Below, piece by piece: positions 62,181-64,000 of a DNA stretch of 64,000 bases (positions within the stretch are counted from its first letter, which is position 1; the number at the start of each line of letters is the position of its first letter). Source of the stretch: Paractinoplanes polyasparticus (GTDB lineage Bacteria; Actinomycetota; Actinomycetes; Mycobacteriales; Micromonosporaceae); contig NZ_JAHWFK010000062.1 in NCBI RefSeq assembly GCF_019710575.1, positions 1 to 64,000 of the forward strand. Direction: 5' to 3'. Under the pieces are notes generated by a model that searched no databases, had not been told where the DNA came from, and saw only the letters and a program-made list of their open reading frames with translations. The translations under genes were made by a program, and so were the position numbers.

Positions 62181-63212
62181 GTGCGAATCTTGGTACTTGG
62201 CGGATCATGGTTCGTGGGACGCGTGGTCGTAGAAGATGCCGTAGGCCGGGGCCATGAAGTCACTGTGTTTAACCGGGGCCGGTCGCCAGCTGTCCTGCCC
62301 GAGCAAGTCCATCGCGTGACTGGTGACCGCGATCGGGCGGAGGACCTCAGGTCGCTCGCCCGGCAGGGTCCGTGGGACGCGGCCATTGACGTGTCTGGGA
62401 GTGTCCCGGCTGCGGTTTTGCGGGCGGCAGAACTGGTGGCGCCCGTGGTCGATCACTACAGCTTCATGTCAACAATTTCCGTATACCGCGATTGGCCGCA
62501 TGCGCCGGTCGATGAGGACTCGCCCCTGTGGGATGGGGACCCCACCTGTGATCCGCTGACGCGGCAGTGGGATCCGGACGCCTACGGGCCATTGAAGGTG
62601 GGTTGCGAGATGGCCTGTCAGCGAGTATTCGGAAATGACGGATTGCTTATTCTTCGACCACACGTAATCCTTGGCCCGCACGAATATGTTGGCCGTTTAC
62701 GATGGTGGCTGAAGCGCATGCATCGTGGCGGGCAGGTTCTGACACCTGCCCCTGACCGCGGAATTCAACCGGTCGACGTCCGCGACCTTTCGAATTTCGT
62801 TCTGAATCAGGTGGAAAATGGAGGCGTCGGCATTTATAACGTTGCGCCGGACAGCGGGTCGGCGTCCTACGGCGACATGCTGCGAGCGTGCGCGGACGTC
62901 GTTCGCTCTCCGCAGAGGCCGGCGACGCTCGTCTGGGTGGATGAGGACTGGTTGGTCAGTCGCGGCGTCACGCAATGGACCGAGCTGCCGTTGTGGCGTA
63001 ACGCGGCGGCACCATGGAGCATGAAAACGGACCGTGCACAGGAGGCCGGATTGCGCTGCCGGCCCCTCACACAGACGGTCGACGACACCTGGGCCTGGCT
63101 GGAACGAGGCGGACGGGCCGTGTCCCACGAACGCTTCAGCGAGCACGGAATCGATCCGGCCCGGGAACAATCACTCATCACACAGTGGCTTGCTGAACAC
63201 CGTCAGGTGTAA
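62181..63212 (+). CDS. NAD-dependent epimerase/dehydratase family protein
   Basis: 343 aa, short-chain extended SDR. The N-terminal Rossmann opens VRILVLGGSWFVGRVVVEDA (GGxxxVG), VTVFNRG follows, and the Thr-Ser and YxxxK positions appear in FMSTISVYRD and DAYGPLKVGCE (Tyr-x3-Lys). Later GIQPVDVRDLSNFVLNQVEN and GVGIYNVAPDSGSASYGDML are usual. The substrate is probably a nucleotide sugar or related, not certain. The start at GTG 62181 has AAGGA about 11 bases upstream. The 3' end overlaps the convergent GNAT by 35 bases. Confidence 0.85.
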   Translation: MRILVLGGSWFVGRVVVEDAVGRGHEVTVFNRGRSPAVLPEQVHRVTGDRDRAEDLRSLARQGPWDAAIDVSGSVPAAVLRAAELVAPVVDHYSFMSTISVYRDWPHAPVDEDSPLWDGDPTCDPLTRQWDPDAYGPLKVGCEMACQRVFGNDGLLILRPHVILGPHEYVGRLRWWLKRMHRGGQVLTPAPDRGIQPVDVRDLSNFVLNQVENGGVGIYNVAPDSGSASYGDMLRACADVVRSPQRPATLVWVDEDWLVSRGVTQWTELPLWRNAAAPWSMKTDRAQEAGLRCRPLTQTVDDTWAWLERGGRAVSHERFSEHGIDPAREQSLITQWLAEHRQV

Positions 63213-63735
63213 GACGATGGGATGAGCCAGTCAGGTCCTTCTCGAAGGCTCGATTGATTTCCGGGTCGCGGCTGGCCACGTATCGCGCTATGGGCACGTA
63301 GCCGTTGCTGGTGAACAGTCTCAGCGCTGCCACGTTGCGGACCCCGGTCTCCAGGATGGTCCTGCGCGCGCCCCATCCGACGGCGGCGTCCTCAAGCATG
63401 TCGAGTAGCTGGCGGCCGAGACCGCATCCTCGCGCCTCCGGGATCAGGTACGTCTTCTTGATCTCGAACGTGTCCCCGCGCTGTTCAAACCTGCGACAGC
63501 CGCCACACCCCACCGGGCGGTCGTCCTGGTAGACCACGACGAAAAGGCCGTTCGGCTCGTCGTAGATATCAGGATCAAGATCGACCGACTCGGCGAACCC
63601 GTACCGACCGACCTGCTCCTGGAAGAAGGCGTCCAACAGTGCAGCGGCGTCGGGGTGGTCGGTCCGGCGCGGGACGAATACGATCTCTTCCGGGTCGCCA
63701 GCGCGGGACCACCGTACGGGTTGACCGGTCGTCAT
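63178..63735 (-). CDS. GNAT family N-acetyltransferase
   Basis: 185 aa. VVVYQDDRPVGCGGCRRFEQ, TFEIKKTYLIPEARGCGLGR with the acetyl-CoA RGCGLG loop, QLLDMLEDAAVGWGARRTIL and VAALRLFTSNGYVPIARYVA fit GNAT fold strands 3-6. The substrate is unknown. Its ATG overlaps the stop of the partial gene upstream (ATGA), so they form one transcript. The 3' end overlaps the convergent epimerase. Confidence 0.9.
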   Translation of the reverse strand: MTTGQPVRWSRAGDPEEIVFVPRRTDHPDAAALLDAFFQEQVGRYGFAESVDLDPDIYDEPNGLFVVVYQDDRPVGCGGCRRFEQRGDTFEIKKTYLIPEARGCGLGRQLLDMLEDAAVGWGARRTILETGVRNVAALRLFTSNGYVPIARYVASRDPEINRAFEKDLTGSSHRLTPDGVQQATV

Positions 63736-64000
63736 ACAGACAATAGTGCGGCATCAAACTCGGGAAGGAACGCTCGGACCTTGGCTGAACGCGAATGGCG
63801 GCCAAGAGTTGGACGGAGAGTCCTGACGTAACTACGCCCACGAGGCGATTGCACGGTGGACAGCAGAGGCAAGCTTGCCCTGATGGTGTCGATCGCTTCG
63901 CCTGTACGGCCGCGCTGTAACAGCGCTTGCGCTAGAAAGGTGCCGTGAAGAAGACCTGACCGTGCGTACGCCGGTCCGTTGGCGTCTTGATCGGCTGTCA
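63732..64000 (-). CDS. Partial C-terminal TPR-like protein (runs off the window)
   Basis: Only the last 89 codons are in view: GPAYARSGLLHGTFLAQALL, QRGRTGEAIDTIRASLPLLS and GRSYVRTLRPTLGRHSRSAK to a TGA that overlaps the GNAT start. The Leu/Ala helix pairs look like the TPR tail of an XRE-type regulator (inference). The start is outside the window. Confidence 0.75.
   Translation of the reverse strand, partial: TADQDANGPAYARSGLLHGTFLAQALLQRGRTGEAIDTIRASLPLLSTVQSPRGRSYVRTLRPTLGRHSRSAKVRAFLPEFDAALLSV

Noticed and set aside
1..64000. tRNA genes or a tRNA attachment site
   Set aside because: No stretch with a T-loop GTTCGA-type core and matching acceptor stem was found by reading; a tRNAscan run would settle it.

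Overview
The window is high-GC DNA with GTG and TTG starts, ATGA-type gene overlaps and several actinobacteria-specific families (fxs cyclophane RiPP genes, Methyltransf_19-type SAM methyltransferase, GPP34, DUF4360, DUF402). This points to a filamentous actinomycete, plausibly of the Micromonosporaceae; that placement is inference. Many small insertion-sequence relics and frameshifted genes mark an accessory region rather than a conserved core.

Layout. 1-13 kb: a secreted DUF4360 protein, a STAS protein beside a broken serine recombinase, a TerC membrane protein under a yybP-ykoY manganese riboswitch, a large MASE1-PAS-histidine kinase-GAF-GGDEF hybrid, a DUF1801 gene bracketed by 48-bp inverted repeats, and three response regulators (one broken). 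13-20 kb: an AlpA-type regulator, the first copy of a 2-kb direct repeat, then a two-gene operon of a small membrane protein and an NLR-like P-loop/TPR protein that share a short GGDxxVAGRDL-type motif. 20-23 kb: DUF402, a hypothetical gene and transposase debris.

22.8-37.7 kb is the most distinctive part: a doubled fxs system. The + strand carries an AAC(3)-family protein, precursor fxsA1, maturase fxsB1, TIR-like fxsC1, ATPase/NB-ARC/TPR fxsT1, then a second precursor fxsA2 (50 codons) and a second maturase fxsB2. A second fxsC-fxsT pair faces them on the - strand. Both precursors end in, or near, an F-x-N-F-V core rather than the family's FxSxx-COOH. The maturases should install Phe-based three-residue cyclophanes; FxsC and FxsT look like TIR and NLR-type partners, so the locus joins RiPP chemistry to immune-like signalling proteins.

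38-51 kb: small membrane proteins, a three-gene operon led by a ribbon-helix-helix protein with a double palindromic operator, an IS110 element with a strong hairpin and an upstream region that may hold its guide RNA, a broken alcohol dehydrogenase, a less GC-rich island with a PD-(D/E)XK-like gene, a Schlafen/AlbA_2 protein, and the second copy of the 2-kb repeat (excalibur protein, 80-aa protein, Ala/Pro-rich HTH protein). 51-64 kb: a SnoaL-like protein, a TPR protein, a second IS110, a run of tightly coupled small genes around a SAM methyltransferase, then GNAT, APC permease, GPP34, a zinc-ribbon membrane protein, an epimerase, a GNAT and a truncated gene at the edge.
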